The notes under the pieces: generated by a model
What the model saw: only the letters and a program-made list of their open reading frames with translations
Database searches by the model: none
Told to the model about the DNA's origin: nothing
Shown: in pieces, positions 23,749-34,738 of the stretch
How the letters are laid out: the number at the start of each line of letters is the position of its first letter
Position numbering within the stretch: the first letter of the stretch is position 1
Program-made: the position numbers and the translations under genes
Origin: Saussurea involucrata
Taxonomy: Eukaryota; Streptophyta; Magnoliopsida; Asterales; Asteraceae
Length of the DNA: 64,000 nucleotides
NCBI GenBank assembly: GCA_033807775.1
Contig: CM066315.1
Span: 59,860,820-59,924,819 of the forward strand
Direction of reading: 5' to 3'

Positions 23749-24808
23749 TCGATAACCTTAAAATGACTAGCTTATGGTGTTAAGCACCCCACCCCTGTAA
23801 AATATTGAAAATACTAGAAGATTAGCTTGTAAACATCACTTCTATAGGAGGTCATTTTACTAAATAGCCCAAGAGAAACTAACAGGAGTTGTTCAAAATT
23901 TTGTATCAGTCGGTTGAAATTTTCAAATAAAGCTGGGACATGAAGGCTCTAAATACGAACCAAAAAGGATAATACAGAAGAATTAATTTTAATCTGTCTT
24001 CTATCTATGCCGATCATCTTTCTGTACTCACGTGTCAAACAATATTTAGAGATAGACTTCAAGTGGAAATGTAAAATTTCTCTTCATTCATCTTACAAAT
24101 CAGTATTGCATTTGATTTTTAAAACATTTTCCTGAGACCAATTTGTATTCATAATCCTCTCACAAGTCACAACATGTCATATTTATGTAATCATTTTTGT
24201 TTTCTGTTTTTAATTCTACATTATGGGAAGAGATTCCTACATGGGAAATTATGACTTTAAGCATATAAAAAATTCCCAATAAAACCTGCAACTTTCTCTT
24301 TGCTTGTAAATTAAGAATAAAAGCCATAGCTAAGCAAAACAAAGAAAAGTAAAGGGATGTTAGTATGTTACCCTCCAAAGTTTTTAATACTGAAATTACC
24401 ACCATTTAGTGTTCTACAGATGCACAGATCTTCTTTACCAAACATGGAGCACACTTTTTACTTAATGTCTAGTGTCGAATTCGCTAAATCAGATAAGATA
24501 TGATTCTCCCTTCCATGTTTTCACTCAACAACATAATCTTTCATCAGGTTCCACTCAAAGAAACTAAACATCAAAAATTAGCCATCAATAGACTAGTCAA
24601 TAAGCTGATCGAGGATAATCATTTCCAAAGGCAAAAGTCCCAACTTACAATTTCTCTTTTGGGACAGCTATTAGATATCGCTTCCCAGCCTGTTACATCA
24701 TCTGCCACCCCCACCCGCACCCCCAGCGCTTTCCTTCTTTCCCCATTATAGGGTTATTAATTAATAAAGTAGATGCACGTAATCCTTTAAACAGCACCAT
24801 TAGACCAT

Positions 24809-25004
24809 GAGTACCGCTTCCTATCATACCCTCTGAACCCTGATGCCACCTCAGCTTTTCTCTTTCCTACCCTCCTTACCTTAAAGTGGAGTACCGCTTC
24901 CTATCATACCCTCTGAACCCACCCTTTACCCGCGACCCACCCTTCCTATCATAAAATAAATAAATTAGGCGGGTTCCCGAACCCACCCTTTACCCGCGAC
25001 CCAC
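24809..25004. repeat. Interspersed direct repeats, C-rich
   Basis: A 32-bp block starting GAGTACCGCTTCCTATCATA occurs at 24809-24840 and 24889-24920. A second block, ACCCACCCTTTACCCGCGAC, occurs at about 24918 and 24980. The following 80 bp continue with CCCG-rich reiterations. No coding sense is visible. Confidence 0.7.
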
Positions 25005-25393
25005 CTACCCGCCCTACCCGTACCGTCTACCAGTGGTACCCGCGCCCTACCCGATGTGAACCCGCCGTGGTACCCGAAGGTGGTACGCACGGCCTTAGTG
25101 AGTTATTTCAACTTAAAACTCAGATCATAAAAATTGAAGAAATCTTGACTGAAAACGATCATCTCTTGTACACCGATTTGGAATTTTTAATGGTTAATGA
25201 GATACATTTAATTCAAATGTGAAAAGGTATTTGTATAATCAAAGATGTATAACTGCATTCAACAATCATTTCAATTAGCAAAAAGAAAAAAACATATGCG
25301 TTCAATTTTGGACGCAAAGAATTCAAAAAACGTGGAATTCGGAAAATACAGGATTGGATTTCAAAAGTTGGAACCTTATTTTGGGACGGCGGA

Positions 25394-25395
<2 letters not shown>

Positions 25396-25467
<72 letters not shown>
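25396..25467. repeat. (TA)n microsatellite
   Basis: About 35 uninterrupted TA dinucleotides, roughly 120 bp downstream of the CML stop codon. Poly-Tyr/Ile ORFs on both strands here are products of the repeat. Confidence 0.97.
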
Positions 25468-25468
<1 letters not shown>

Positions 25469-25582
25469 CCGGTGTAAATCAACAATACAACGATCGAATA
25501 CCTATATAATAATCGGAAACCAATAACGTACGTCGAGACACAAAATTCAAGGTGTCCGAAGGAGAAAATCGCAACTTACAAA

Positions 25583-26026
25583 TCATTTCGCAACCATTCT
25601 GGCAATGAAATCCTCATACTTGATCTTCCCATCGGATCCAACATCAATCTCTCGGATCCACTCATCAAACTCCGCAGGCTCTAGCTTCTCCCCGATGCTT
25701 GTGAGAATATGTTTGAGATCCGCAACGACGACGTATCCGGTGCCGTCCTTATCGATAACCTTAAACGCATCACGGAGCTGGCGATCAAAGGGCTCCGGTT
25801 TGAGGTGCTTGGACATTAGGTCAATAAACCTGTTGAAATCAAAAGAAGATGTGAGTTTTTCCTCGGCGATTATGGACTTGAGTTGCGCTTGCGTAGGGTT
25901 TCCGCCGAGGGAACGCATGAGAATCCCGAGCTCCGATGGAGCGATCTTGCCATCGCCGTCGGTATCGAAGAGCGTAAAGGCCTCTTTCATGGCGGAAATT
26001 TGTGCATCGCTCAAATCCTTCCCCAT
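25583..26026 (-). CDS. CML13: Calmodulin-like calcium-binding protein, CML13/14 type
   Basis: A cytosolic calcium-sensor protein of the CML13/14 class; these are known to bind IQ motifs, for example as myosin light chains. Single exon, 147 residues, the usual length, starting MGKDLSDAQ. Of the four EF-hand regions only the first has a complete loop (DTDGDGKIAPSE, residues 21-32). The second is degenerate (around 57-68), the third has DKDGTGYVVVAD (92-103) and the fourth DVGSDGKIKYED (128-139). Loops 3 and 4 end in Asp instead of the usual Glu. The segment IAPSELGILMRSLGGNPTQA and the end DFIARMVAK are characteristic of the class. The gene stands alone between a TA array and a MULE. CML13 and CML14 cannot be told apart here. 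Confidence 0.96.
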   Translation of the reverse strand: MGKDLSDAQISAMKEAFTLFDTDGDGKIAPSELGILMRSLGGNPTQAQLKSIIAEEKLTSSFDFNRFIDLMSKHLKPEPFDRQLRDAFKVIDKDGTGYVVVADLKHILTSIGEKLEPAEFDEWIREIDVGSDGKIKYEDFIARMVAK

Positions 26027-26467
26027 TGTTGGTTGAATTTTTGTGTGAATGGTTGTCTCTCTCGTTTTGTGTGTCTGAAATTTGTGAAGGTTTTCTTGTA
26101 ATGTAATTGTAGCCGATGATGATGGCTCCCAGAAAACATGTGTTCGGGGACAGAATCATTAACATCCATCAACTGACTTGGGCCTTAAAAGCTTGGCCCA
26201 TTTACTGAATCAACAGGCTCTATGGGCCCACTATTGTTTACTGAATCATTAGTTATGTTTTTTTTAAGAGTGTTTTAGTCTATGCCTAGACTAATTCCTT
26301 GTCAAATTATGACTATAAGACATCAGTCCTAAGATTAAACTTCAGTGACCACAAGTTGTGTATGTCTGGATTCGAACCCTTGGCAGATAGGATATTCTAC
26401 CACATCCCCCAAGATCTTAAACAGTACGCCACAACCCTTGTGGTTATCATTAGTTATGTTGTTTTAA
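26027..26467. other. CML upstream region
   Basis: 5' flank of the minus-strand CML gene. The first about 100 bp hold a CT-rich likely leader. The rest contains GGCCCA-type motifs (GGCCCATTTACTGAATCA, GGGCCCACT), common in plant housekeeping promoters. An ORF at 26299-26577 reads into the MULE TIR and is not supported. Confidence 0.45.
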
Positions 26468-27210
26468 GGGAAAAGTCCAATAAAACCCAATGGACTTTAG
26501 TGTTAGGAATTATTAAGTTCTTGAACAATTTTTTTGGAACAAATAAACCATTGCACTTTTCAAAACCTGTTAAATAAATCATTGGACTTTCTAAAACATA
26601 TTACATACATCCTTATGACTTATAAAATTGGTTAAAGCGTTAAAAAATAATTGAAAAAAATACAAAAAAACCAAACAAAGTTACATATTTTAAACTATTA
26701 AGTCCTTATACATTTTTTGAACGAAAAAAAAATACAATTTATAAAACGAAACGAATATACCATTTTTATTACTCTTCCCAAAACATATAAAAGTTGTATC
26801 CAAAGCATAAATAAATGTACATAAAAGTTAGGCATAATTTACCAAAAGTTGAACCAAAATATACCAAAAAGTTACGCAAAAAAAAGTCAACAGTTGCACC
26901 AAATTTACCAAAAGTTGCGCTAAAATATTTAAAAGTAATGCCTAATCTATGTTAAGGTCGTGGCATGAATTATTCCTCTTTCGCATCTATAATTTATGGT
27001 GGAGATATATATATAGCCATTTAACTTTCTTGTAACCCTTCTTGACGGTCTTCATCATTAACAACAGCCTCATTTGAAATTGAATATGGTTGGATGCCTT
27101 CGGGCCATGCTGGTTGTGGCACACCTGATGATGTCTTCAATGAAAAGATAAAGTGTAAGCAATAGTCAATAAAAATATTATTTGAATATTAAAAAATAAA
27201 AAAATGACTT

Positions 27211-27400
27211 ACCCCAATCATTGCTTCTCCTGTGAGTGGATTATAAGAAACACCATAACCAACTCTATTGCCTCTTCCACCTCTATTGCCTCTTCTTGTT
27301 GTAGTCAGTCTTGGAATGTTGACTCTTGATTCTTTTCTTTTAATAGATGGTCTACAAGGCATTCTTCTCTCCTTAGGTGGGTTTGGTTTGAATTGTCGCT
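27211..27400 (-). pseudogene. Remnant of MULE transposase C-terminus
   Basis: An open minus-strand segment of about 62 codons. It contains PPKERRMPCRPSIKRKES, followed by an Arg/Gly-rich part (RRGNRGGRGNRVGYGVSYNP). Plant MULE transposases end with a similar PP..R.MPGRP..+R+ segment after the zinc finger. No catalytic domain or SWIM zinc finger is visible nearby, so this is a fragment. Confidence 0.5.
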
Positions 27401-27854
27401 TATATCATGGCTAAGATCGTCACTGCAGTCAGATGCTATTCTGTAAACAAGAATAACAACTTCATCACAATTACAAATTAAAACAAAATAATATCACTAA
27501 ATAAAGTATTACTCTAAAGATGTATTATCAATTCAAGATAAACAATTAACACATATAGGCTTGAATTATTTGAACTAGATAACACATAGACTTTAATAAT
27601 ATATTGTTAGAGATTGAATAACTAATGTTATCTTTGCTTGGCAACAGTGATTTCCCTAAAGATGAAAACTAATACAAATCAATTAAAAGAATGTAAAACC
27701 ATATCTTATCTTTTCAAGATCAGAAAAAAGACTAAAATGATTTATTTGGTTTCTTAAGTCCTTCATTGATCCAAGACCAAAAAGAAAAGAAAAGAAAAGA
27801 AAGACTAATGCTATCTTTGCTTGGCAACTGTGTCATGATTTATTTGGTTTCTTA

Positions 27855-28450
27855 GAGCATCCCAAATGGTGGGGTTCTAGACAACGTGGCACTAAGATGG
27901 AGCGGTGCAAAAAAATGAGTGGGTTGGGAGGAATCGGTTTCTCCTCCACGTGGGAGAACCGCTCCATGAATAAGAACCGCTTCTTGGCTTCAATTGATGG
28001 GTCTCACACCTTCTCCAAGACAATATATCTCCTCCACTTCTTTCCGAATCTTTTTTTATTAATAAATGACATATATTTATATTACCTAAAACAATAATAT
28101 AAATAATTAAAAAAAAACTTTAGATTATCTATTATTTTATTACCGTTTTTATTTTTACTTCAAATTTTTTTTTATTTTTTATTTTATAAAAGTATTACAT
28201 TTTATAATATTTTATTTTATTATAACTTTATTTTATAGCTTTTTAATTATTATGACTTTTATCATTTTTAATTTTTAATTATTATCTTGTAATTATAATA
28301 AGTAATTTCAATATTGTAGTTTTTTATTATATAAATAATGAACCTATTCATGATTGGAAGTTAAAGGTTTATAAAATGAGTAGGAAAGAGAAAGAAAACT
28401 GATGTGGCAGAGTCATGAACTTCTGAAGAGGTTCATGATTCGGGATGCTC
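27855..28450. mobile_element. Tourist-type MITE nested in the MULE
   Basis: 596 bp, with TIRs GAGCATCCCAAATGG (27855) and complementary ATTCGGGATGCTC (ending 28450). TTA TSDs lie at 27852-27854 and 28451-28453. The centre is very AT-rich. An ORF at 27897-28097 lies entirely inside and is not supported. Confidence 0.82.
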
Positions 28451-28625
28451 TTAAGTCCTTCATTAATCCAAGACCATAATACCCTTCTGTTATTCCCACC
28501 ATCATAAAACCATTTATGTTATCCACTTCATTAATCCAAGACCATAATAGCCTTCTGTTATTCCCACCTTCATTAATCCAAGACCATAAAACCCTTTTGT
28601 TATTCCCACCATCATAAAATGATTT
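28451..28625. repeat. Direct repeats, CTTCATTAATCCAAGACCAT unit
   Basis: Three copies of CTTCATTAATCCAAGACCAT followed by CCTTCTGTTATTCCCACC-type sequence. A related single copy lies at about 27760, on the other side of the Tourist MITE, as expected if the MITE jumped into an existing array. Confidence 0.75.
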
Positions 28626-29291
28626 CCGATTACATAACGACTACTGTTAAAGTTTGCCTTAAGAACATGCCTCACATTCTTCGAACTATTTCTAGGAATT
28701 TATTTATTCTGGGAGAGAGAGATAGAGAAGAGGTGATGGAAACTGTACGTCAAAGACTTTAATTTATTTCTTCGTTTCTCTTTGGTCAGAATGCGTAACA
28801 TGATATAAAGACAATCTGTGATGCGATCGACAATCTCTGGGAATGCTTAAAAATTCGAATTGGTTAGAGTTACATGTGATGCGATCGACAATCAGTGATG
28901 CAGCGAGATGCGACGGCAAATGGTGGTGCAGTGAGGTGCGTCGGCGACTGGTGGTGCAGTGAGGTCCGTCGGCAACTGGTATGGCAGCGACGAGAATGGA
29001 GGTCGGTGATGGGATGGGCGACTGGGAGAGGGAACGACCTGGAGAATATTCAATGAGTTTTTAGGGGTTTTTTTCTTTTTATTTTTAATTTATAGTTTAC
29101 CTGCTATTCAAGTTGCAGGTTACAATTTTAAACAATGAGAATGTATTTAATAGGCTTTCAAAAGTTTAGGGATATATTTAGGATGTTTTAAAAAGTGCAA
29201 TGGTTTATTTGTCTCAAAAAATTGTTCAAAGACTTAATCATTCCTAATACTAAAGTCCATTGGGTTTTATTGGACCTTTCCCTTGTTTTAA

Positions 29292-30480
29292 TTATACCGA
29301 TTACATTATTTTCGTCTGAAATATTTACATTGCATGTTATATATCTTCTATAATAACGAGGGCATGGACGTCATCTTTTTAAACTGTAATACTCACGAGG
29401 TTGTTAATGTTTACTTTTTATTAACCTTTTTATTGATTTAATTGTTTGTAGAAATTTAATTATCTGAATGAATTAGGATAAATTGTTGTTCGATTATTAT
29501 ATTTGAATAGACAGTATAAATAACAGAAATGATTATCACTATTTTTTTTAAAGTGAAAAAATCTATGTTCCATGTAAAAACAAAATCTTCCATCATATTT
29601 GATTAAAAATGTGTTCATAAAATAGATATCCGGTTAAAAAAGATGTACATGTTTTTCACTCTCTCAATTTCTCAAGATTTTTGGCTCGCAATAAAGCTAG
29701 GGCCATCCGTCGAGGCCTCGTTTTACCTGCCCTTGGGACTGGAACTGATTGGTTGAGGGGGGCCGGAAATAAGTTGAATTAAATAGTTCAATACGGTATC
29801 AAACATTTCATTCTTTTATATTGTCTTTTTTTCTATTAGCTATTCTGTTTTGATTAAAGCAGGGGTCGCGAGAGAGCAAAGCGTACGCTCACATACTTCA
29901 TACAACAGACAAACCATATATTAAATAAAAAACCTCTAGGTTTCTCATTCTCCCAATTCATAAATTCCAAATAGAAAATACATAGAATTTAAAAAAAGGA
30001 AATCACTATGTCGATCTCATGGCATCAAGTGAGACCTCCTTCAAAAAGAATGATGTGAAAGGGGTCTTCATCGATAAGAGAAAGAGGTGTTAGAATTATC
30101 TTCCATTTCTATAAATTGAAGAAACAAATGTGAGTAGGATTACATTCAAACCCGTTTACAAGAATTACATAAACTTACCTAATTATGTGAGGTTACTTTA
30201 AGATTTAAGAATCACAAAAGTTAACCTATTTACATAAACAACTGCCTCGTTGAGATTCATACAACCATCCCCTCATTTAAGGTTTTCTTACGGTCAACGT
30301 CGGTTGATACAAACACCCCAAAGACTAAAAGAAGAAACACAAAAACAAGGAACACATCATGAAAACGAAGGAACAAGGTGAGGTCATGAGGGATGAAGAA
30401 CGAGACAACCAAATTTGGTCTCTGTCATTGTGGTATCATTGGAACATGTCTGGCGGTGTTGAATCGATGGTGGTAATATT
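29292..30480. other. Intergenic, no gene seen
   Basis: About 1.2 kb of AT-rich DNA right of the MULE. No coding segment, TIR pair or RNA gene could be supported. Confidence 0.5.
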
Positions 30481-30997
30481 TGTAACACTCTCAAAATTGG
30501 AAAGAACAACTAAATAAAAATTCGATTAAATAGACAAATGAGGATAAAGTTCTTACTACAAACCATCCCTAAATTACTTCAAAATAAAAATGTCATCACT
30601 TCAACATCAACCATAACCTAAGTGACTACAAAAGTCGGGTGTTACTTAACCCAAAACAAAGTTGCTATTCCCAAAAACCGCGGAAGGCTTCACCAAGTCA
30701 CTTACTTCTCGGACACACCTCTAGCACTCCACTCTTCATAGTGTCACTAGAACTATTCCCCCGACCGGGACCTGTTGCACACGCCGACAAATAAAAAGAT
30801 TAGGTTAACGCCTAGTGAGTTCAAGAGTTTTATCATGATTGGGTAAATTCAATAAACAAGGAGGATATAACTTGAAAACATGATTTCCCAAAAGGATTTA
30901 TAATAATTATGCGAACAACCCATTTTCTCAACACACACAAATCCTGTGACGAAAATTTCCATATAAACCATATCCCATAAATGAACTTAATTCCAAA

Positions 30998-31790
30998 CTC
31001 ACTCGACGATCGGCGATAGGATAACGATTTGTTTGGTGGGTGGGGCTCGACAATTTCAACTGACTGGACTGTCGACTGTTATGCTCTTCCTTCCATGGAT
31101 CTCTAATACAGCGACGGAAAATCGATTTTCTTCCATGGATCTGTAATCTCGGCGGAAAATCTACCCCAGGGTCTTTTTTCGACCCCTCTGTATCTAATAT
31201 CCGGCTTCCGGTGAGCAACGAGAATGAGGTTTTTATGGAATTTTCCGGTTTGAAATTCAAAGGTATCACATGGGTATTAGAGTGTGTAACACAATGGGTA
31301 TCACTGTGTTACATTGTGCATCTTGTGTGTATTTTGGGTATCATACTGCATTTTTTATGGTAATCACAGTGTAACACAGTGGATATCACTGTGTTACATT
31401 GTACATCTTTGTATGTATTATGGGTATCGTTGTGCATTTCGTATGGTATCACAGTGTAACACAGTGGATATCACTGTGTTACATTGTGCATCTTTGTATG
31501 TATTTTGGGTATCATAGTGCATTTTGTAAGGTATCACTGTATGTCATGTGTTTGTTGGAAAAAAGTTCGTCGGAAAAAAGTTCGCCGGAGAAGAGAGAGA
31601 GGGCCGGAGAGGAGAGAGGAAGGAGGAGAGTGGATACCTTTGAAATACCTAAATTGCCCTTTGATTAAAATTTTAAGTCAGAATTACCAAAATCAATTAG
31701 TTTCTTAATTTATCTCTGATTTGTGGTTGAGATTGGATCTCACAGTTATCACAAATAACTGAGTTCTCCCTTAAATAGCCCCCTATATAT
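30998..31790. mobile_element. Non-autonomous MULE fragment inside the LTR remnant
   Basis: The right end (AGATTGGATCTCACAGTTATCA to AATAGCCCCC, about 31728-31783) is the inverted counterpart of the left TIR of the MULE at 14133-15500. The tandem repeats (31280-31545) are shared too. No left TIR is visible, so that end appears deleted or rearranged. The boundaries are judged from where LTR homology stops and resumes. Confidence 0.55.
31280..31545. repeat. Tandem array, about 106-bp unit, shared with another MULE
   Basis: About 2.5 units built from TATCACTGTGTTACATTGTG, CATCTTTGTATGTATT and TGGGTATCATAGTGCATTTT. Because the unit reads open, overlapping ORFs repeat the same peptide in different frames; these are not genes. 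The reverse complement occurs at 14360-14720. Confidence 0.82.
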
Positions 31791-33775
31791 ATAAACAAGG
31801 CTCCATTATTCAAAACATTTCGATAAAGATGAGGCATAATACACCGTCAATAAGTCATGGAAAACAATCCATTTAAATATAACACGTCATCGAAAACATG
31901 TATAAAAATAAATACTCAAACAACACCTTTCGATGACGGGGGAGACCCGGTTCCGTTGAATGTGGCGGGCACACAAAGTTAAGCCACTTATCGACGTTCT
32001 TGGATTATAATCATAAGACATATCAAGCTCAACACTTTTAAGCGCACACTTGTGGAGTATCAACTTCAACCCCTCTAGGTCTACATTGAGTTATCCAAAT
32101 CCAAGAGAATATATTAGCACATAGGTCTTACACCTTACCTCGATGCCTAATGTGCCTCAATGTGGAAAACTAACGTCCCATCATTGGCATAATACCCAAG
32201 TGCAAGGACATCAAGTTCAACCACCCACGATATATACCTCTAGTCCTTCGCAAAGGGTCTTTCGGTCTACGAGTTCAACCACCCACGATATATACCTCGT
32301 TCCCGCTAACCAAAAATTATTTCCAATTCTAAAATAGGGATAAAGTTCCCATTAAACCAAATGACTGACTCATATGCCTATGGATCCAATGCATTACAGT
32401 CTAAAACATTACATAACTCAAAACGAATGAACTAATGCATCCAAAACATGTAACTTCCAAATAAGATGCAATTAAGTGTATAACGCATCCAAGCTCCATC
32501 TCGAGCTACTAAAACTGGGTCAATACCCCAAAGACTCATTTGAGTATAGATCAAGTCCAAACCGGCAAAATAAAAGTTTGACCAAATACGCGAGCTTATA
32601 TGGTTACGTAAACCAAAATACATCTTTATTCATAATCTTTGACTCATAAATCTGAATTGGCCTTCGACCCAAAATCAAAGGTTTACAATTCACAAATCCT
32701 CATAAGGTCGAGATTGACCAAAATCCAATGAGTCACACATTCGTATTTCCAAAACGTACCGTATCATAATATGTGCATAATTCCCACAATACTAAAAACG
32801 TATTTTGACCAAATGACCTCCTTATATGCAATCAATTAATAAAACATTTCCAATCATGATTTATTTATTGAAGTATCCAAAAATCTCAAATGTGGGTGCT
32901 TTGTAAGAGTTTATAAAGTTAAACACCTTCATAATAAAAGTCCACCAAATAGCTCAACAAAGGATAATTTTCATGTAAACACATAATCACTTTTAAAATG
33001 ACATTTTGGCATATACAACGTTTTCACAAATCAACTTGAACTCACCTTGCTAGATTTAGGCTAAAATCTAGATTTTCCCCAATCTTGAGCTTCCTTGGTG
33101 AAGGCTTTAGATCTATAGGCCACAAGCAACCTAAAACACACCAAGAGTAACTCCCCAAAATCAGATCCATACAAATCTTTGTCAAGATCTCAAATCTCCC
33201 AAAATACCTAAAATAGGTCAAAACCGATAATACGAGAGATACACCAAGAAAGATTTCTAAGAGGTTAAAATGAAAGGTTTTTAACATAAATCAAGGTTTA
33301 GAAATGGTTAGAATGACTTACAAGTGAGTTCTAGGAAAAACCTAAAATATGGTCAACAATGGAGAGGAGGTGATGAAGAAGATGAAGATGATGATCTTCT
33401 ACTCACAAAGCTTGAATATCTAGCTCTCAATCTTCTAGATGAACTTGGATAATTCGATTTGGTGAGATGGGAGGGTTTGGACCGAGTTGGAAGAGAGGGG
33501 AAGAAGGTGGGTGAAGAAAACAAATGAGGTTTGAAGCTAAAAATTGGGTTTTATGAGAATCAGACACGTGCCCGACCGGGTCCAGTCTTTCCCGACTGGG
33601 CCATTCTAACCCACAGATCAACATGTTGTTGTCTTGCCCGACTGGACCCATTCTGCCCCGACTGGTGGCGGTTGAGAAAGGCAGAAAATTGCTATTCTTA
33701 TCCAATTTCTTAACCATTTCCATAACCAATCACATCTAATTCATAATTTACTTAGTAAGACTATAATTGTAACAA

Positions 33776-34738
33776 CTCAAACCAAAAATAAAGCATTGCA
33801 TTCACAATAATATAAAACATCATGTGGAGGTTGTAGAGTTAATAATCTCAGGTCCCTACTTTTTAGGTTTGGAGACTATAAAGTGAAAAGCGTGAAAGGG
33901 TATATGTACAAAAAAGTAGGGTTGAATGTAGAAAACACATCTCATCTGGTTGACTGAAGAATGTAGAAAACACATCTCATCTGGTTGACTGAATCATTTG
34001 AACCATTAAGCAATAAATGAATAAACATGTATGGCTTATTGAGTAAGTCATACAACCTATTCAGCCCAATAAACCACAACAGAACATACCTTTCATATTT
34101 TTGTCTTACATCGACAAAAATTGCCCCTCATGTGAGGGGAAACTTGTAATGTTTAATGGACTAAACTTAATATTGTTTGGATAAGGGACCCAATTCATTA
34201 CAAAAGTGAAACCACAATGATCATATATGAAATTGTTTTGTTTTGGAGACCTAATTCAAAATTCGTATATAACCACAAATACGAAATTTGTAATTAATCT
34301 TAATCAAATAGCAAAATGCCCGATAGTTAACGGTACTTGTTAACACCATTAGCTACAAGGACCAAAAGCGAAATAAAGTGGTAACCAAAATGATGAAAAG
34401 TGTAATTAGTTTAAAGTATGAACTAGACTTTGACAACGATTAATAACCATAGGGACTAAAAGTGTAATTTACTCTAATATTTATTTAACCGTTTTGATAT
34501 TCGTGACTCGTGAGGGACAATTAATGGAACGTTTCATACAAGAGGGGCTATTTCTATAAATTGATATTGTCGACGACTCCTTCGCGGCGCCTGCGGCCGT
34601 TTCAGAGTCTACGTTGACGACGATATCTTCACATATCAAACAAACCACGTCCAGATGAGATCTTTTACAAACACAAACTGATTCAGTTTATTACATATAC
34701 ACACACACACACACAGAAGAGAGATTGTAGCAGGTGTG
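33776..34738. other. HIR gene upstream region
   Basis: About 1 kb between the LTR remnant and the HIR start. It has a perfect 35-bp tandem duplication at 33924-33993 and AT-rich DNA. The last 180 bp form a GC-richer proximal region with TTGAC (34614-34618, the W-box core; WRKY sites are common before defence genes). A (CA)n run, ACACACACACACACACA, lies about 40 bp before the ATG. Confidence 0.5.
33924..33993. repeat. 35-bp tandem duplication
   Basis: Two perfect adjacent copies starting GAATGTAGAAAACACATCTC, about 750 bp upstream of the HIR start codon. Confidence 0.95.

Larger units (their letters stand above)
22101..25582. other. Intergenic region between glutaredoxin and CML genes
   Basis: No convincing gene in 3.5 kb. 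It holds the 3' flank of the glutaredoxin gene, two copies of a MITE rich in CTTACCCGGTAAGCG, one copy of another MITE at about 23470-23748, a duplicated segment at 24809-25004 and a long TA array at 25396-25467. Short ORFs at 22303-22621, 22889-23182, 24160-24405 and 24500-24751 lack recognisable domains. Confidence 0.6.
26468..29282. mobile_element. Mutator-like element with TIRs of about 110 bp
   Basis: The ends are inverted copies of GGGAAA(A/G)GTCCAATAAAACC, extending more than 100 bp. The 9-bp TSD TTGTTTTAA is exact at 26459-26467 and 29283-29291. Inside is a minus-strand remnant resembling the tail of a MULE transposase (27211-27400), a nested Tourist MITE (27855-28450), CTTCATTAATCCAAGACCAT direct repeats and a GTGATGCAG/CGTCGGC-rich array. 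A decayed element, probably once autonomous or derived from an autonomous one. Confidence 0.87.
30481..33775 (-). mobile_element. LTR remnant related to the LARD-like element
   Basis: Starts TGTAACACTCTCAAAATTGG and runs parallel to the LTR at 2637-5339 for most of its length: GTCGGGTGTTACTTAACCC, GCACACGCCGACAAATAAAA, GACGGGGGAGACCCG and CAACTTGAACTCACCTTGC all have counterparts. It ends near TTGTAACA (about 33775) without a matching TSD. I read a minus-oriented solo or truncated LTR. It is interrupted at about 30998-31790. Near its right end are GACTGG/CCCGACTGG reiterations (33565-33665). Confidence 0.65.

Noticed and set aside
25213..25526. Opposite-strand ORFs with long Tyr/Ile runs
   Set aside because: Translations of the TA microsatellite.
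25605..26165. Three ORFs overlapping the CML gene in other frames
   Set aside because: Shadows of the intronless CML coding sequence.
31314..31708. ORFs with Cys/Tyr/Val repeated peptides
   Set aside because: Products of the 106-bp tandem repeat in three frames.
30481..33775. Complete LTR retrotransposon with its own TSD
   Set aside because: Only one LTR-like copy is visible and the flanks do not match, so I call it a remnant.
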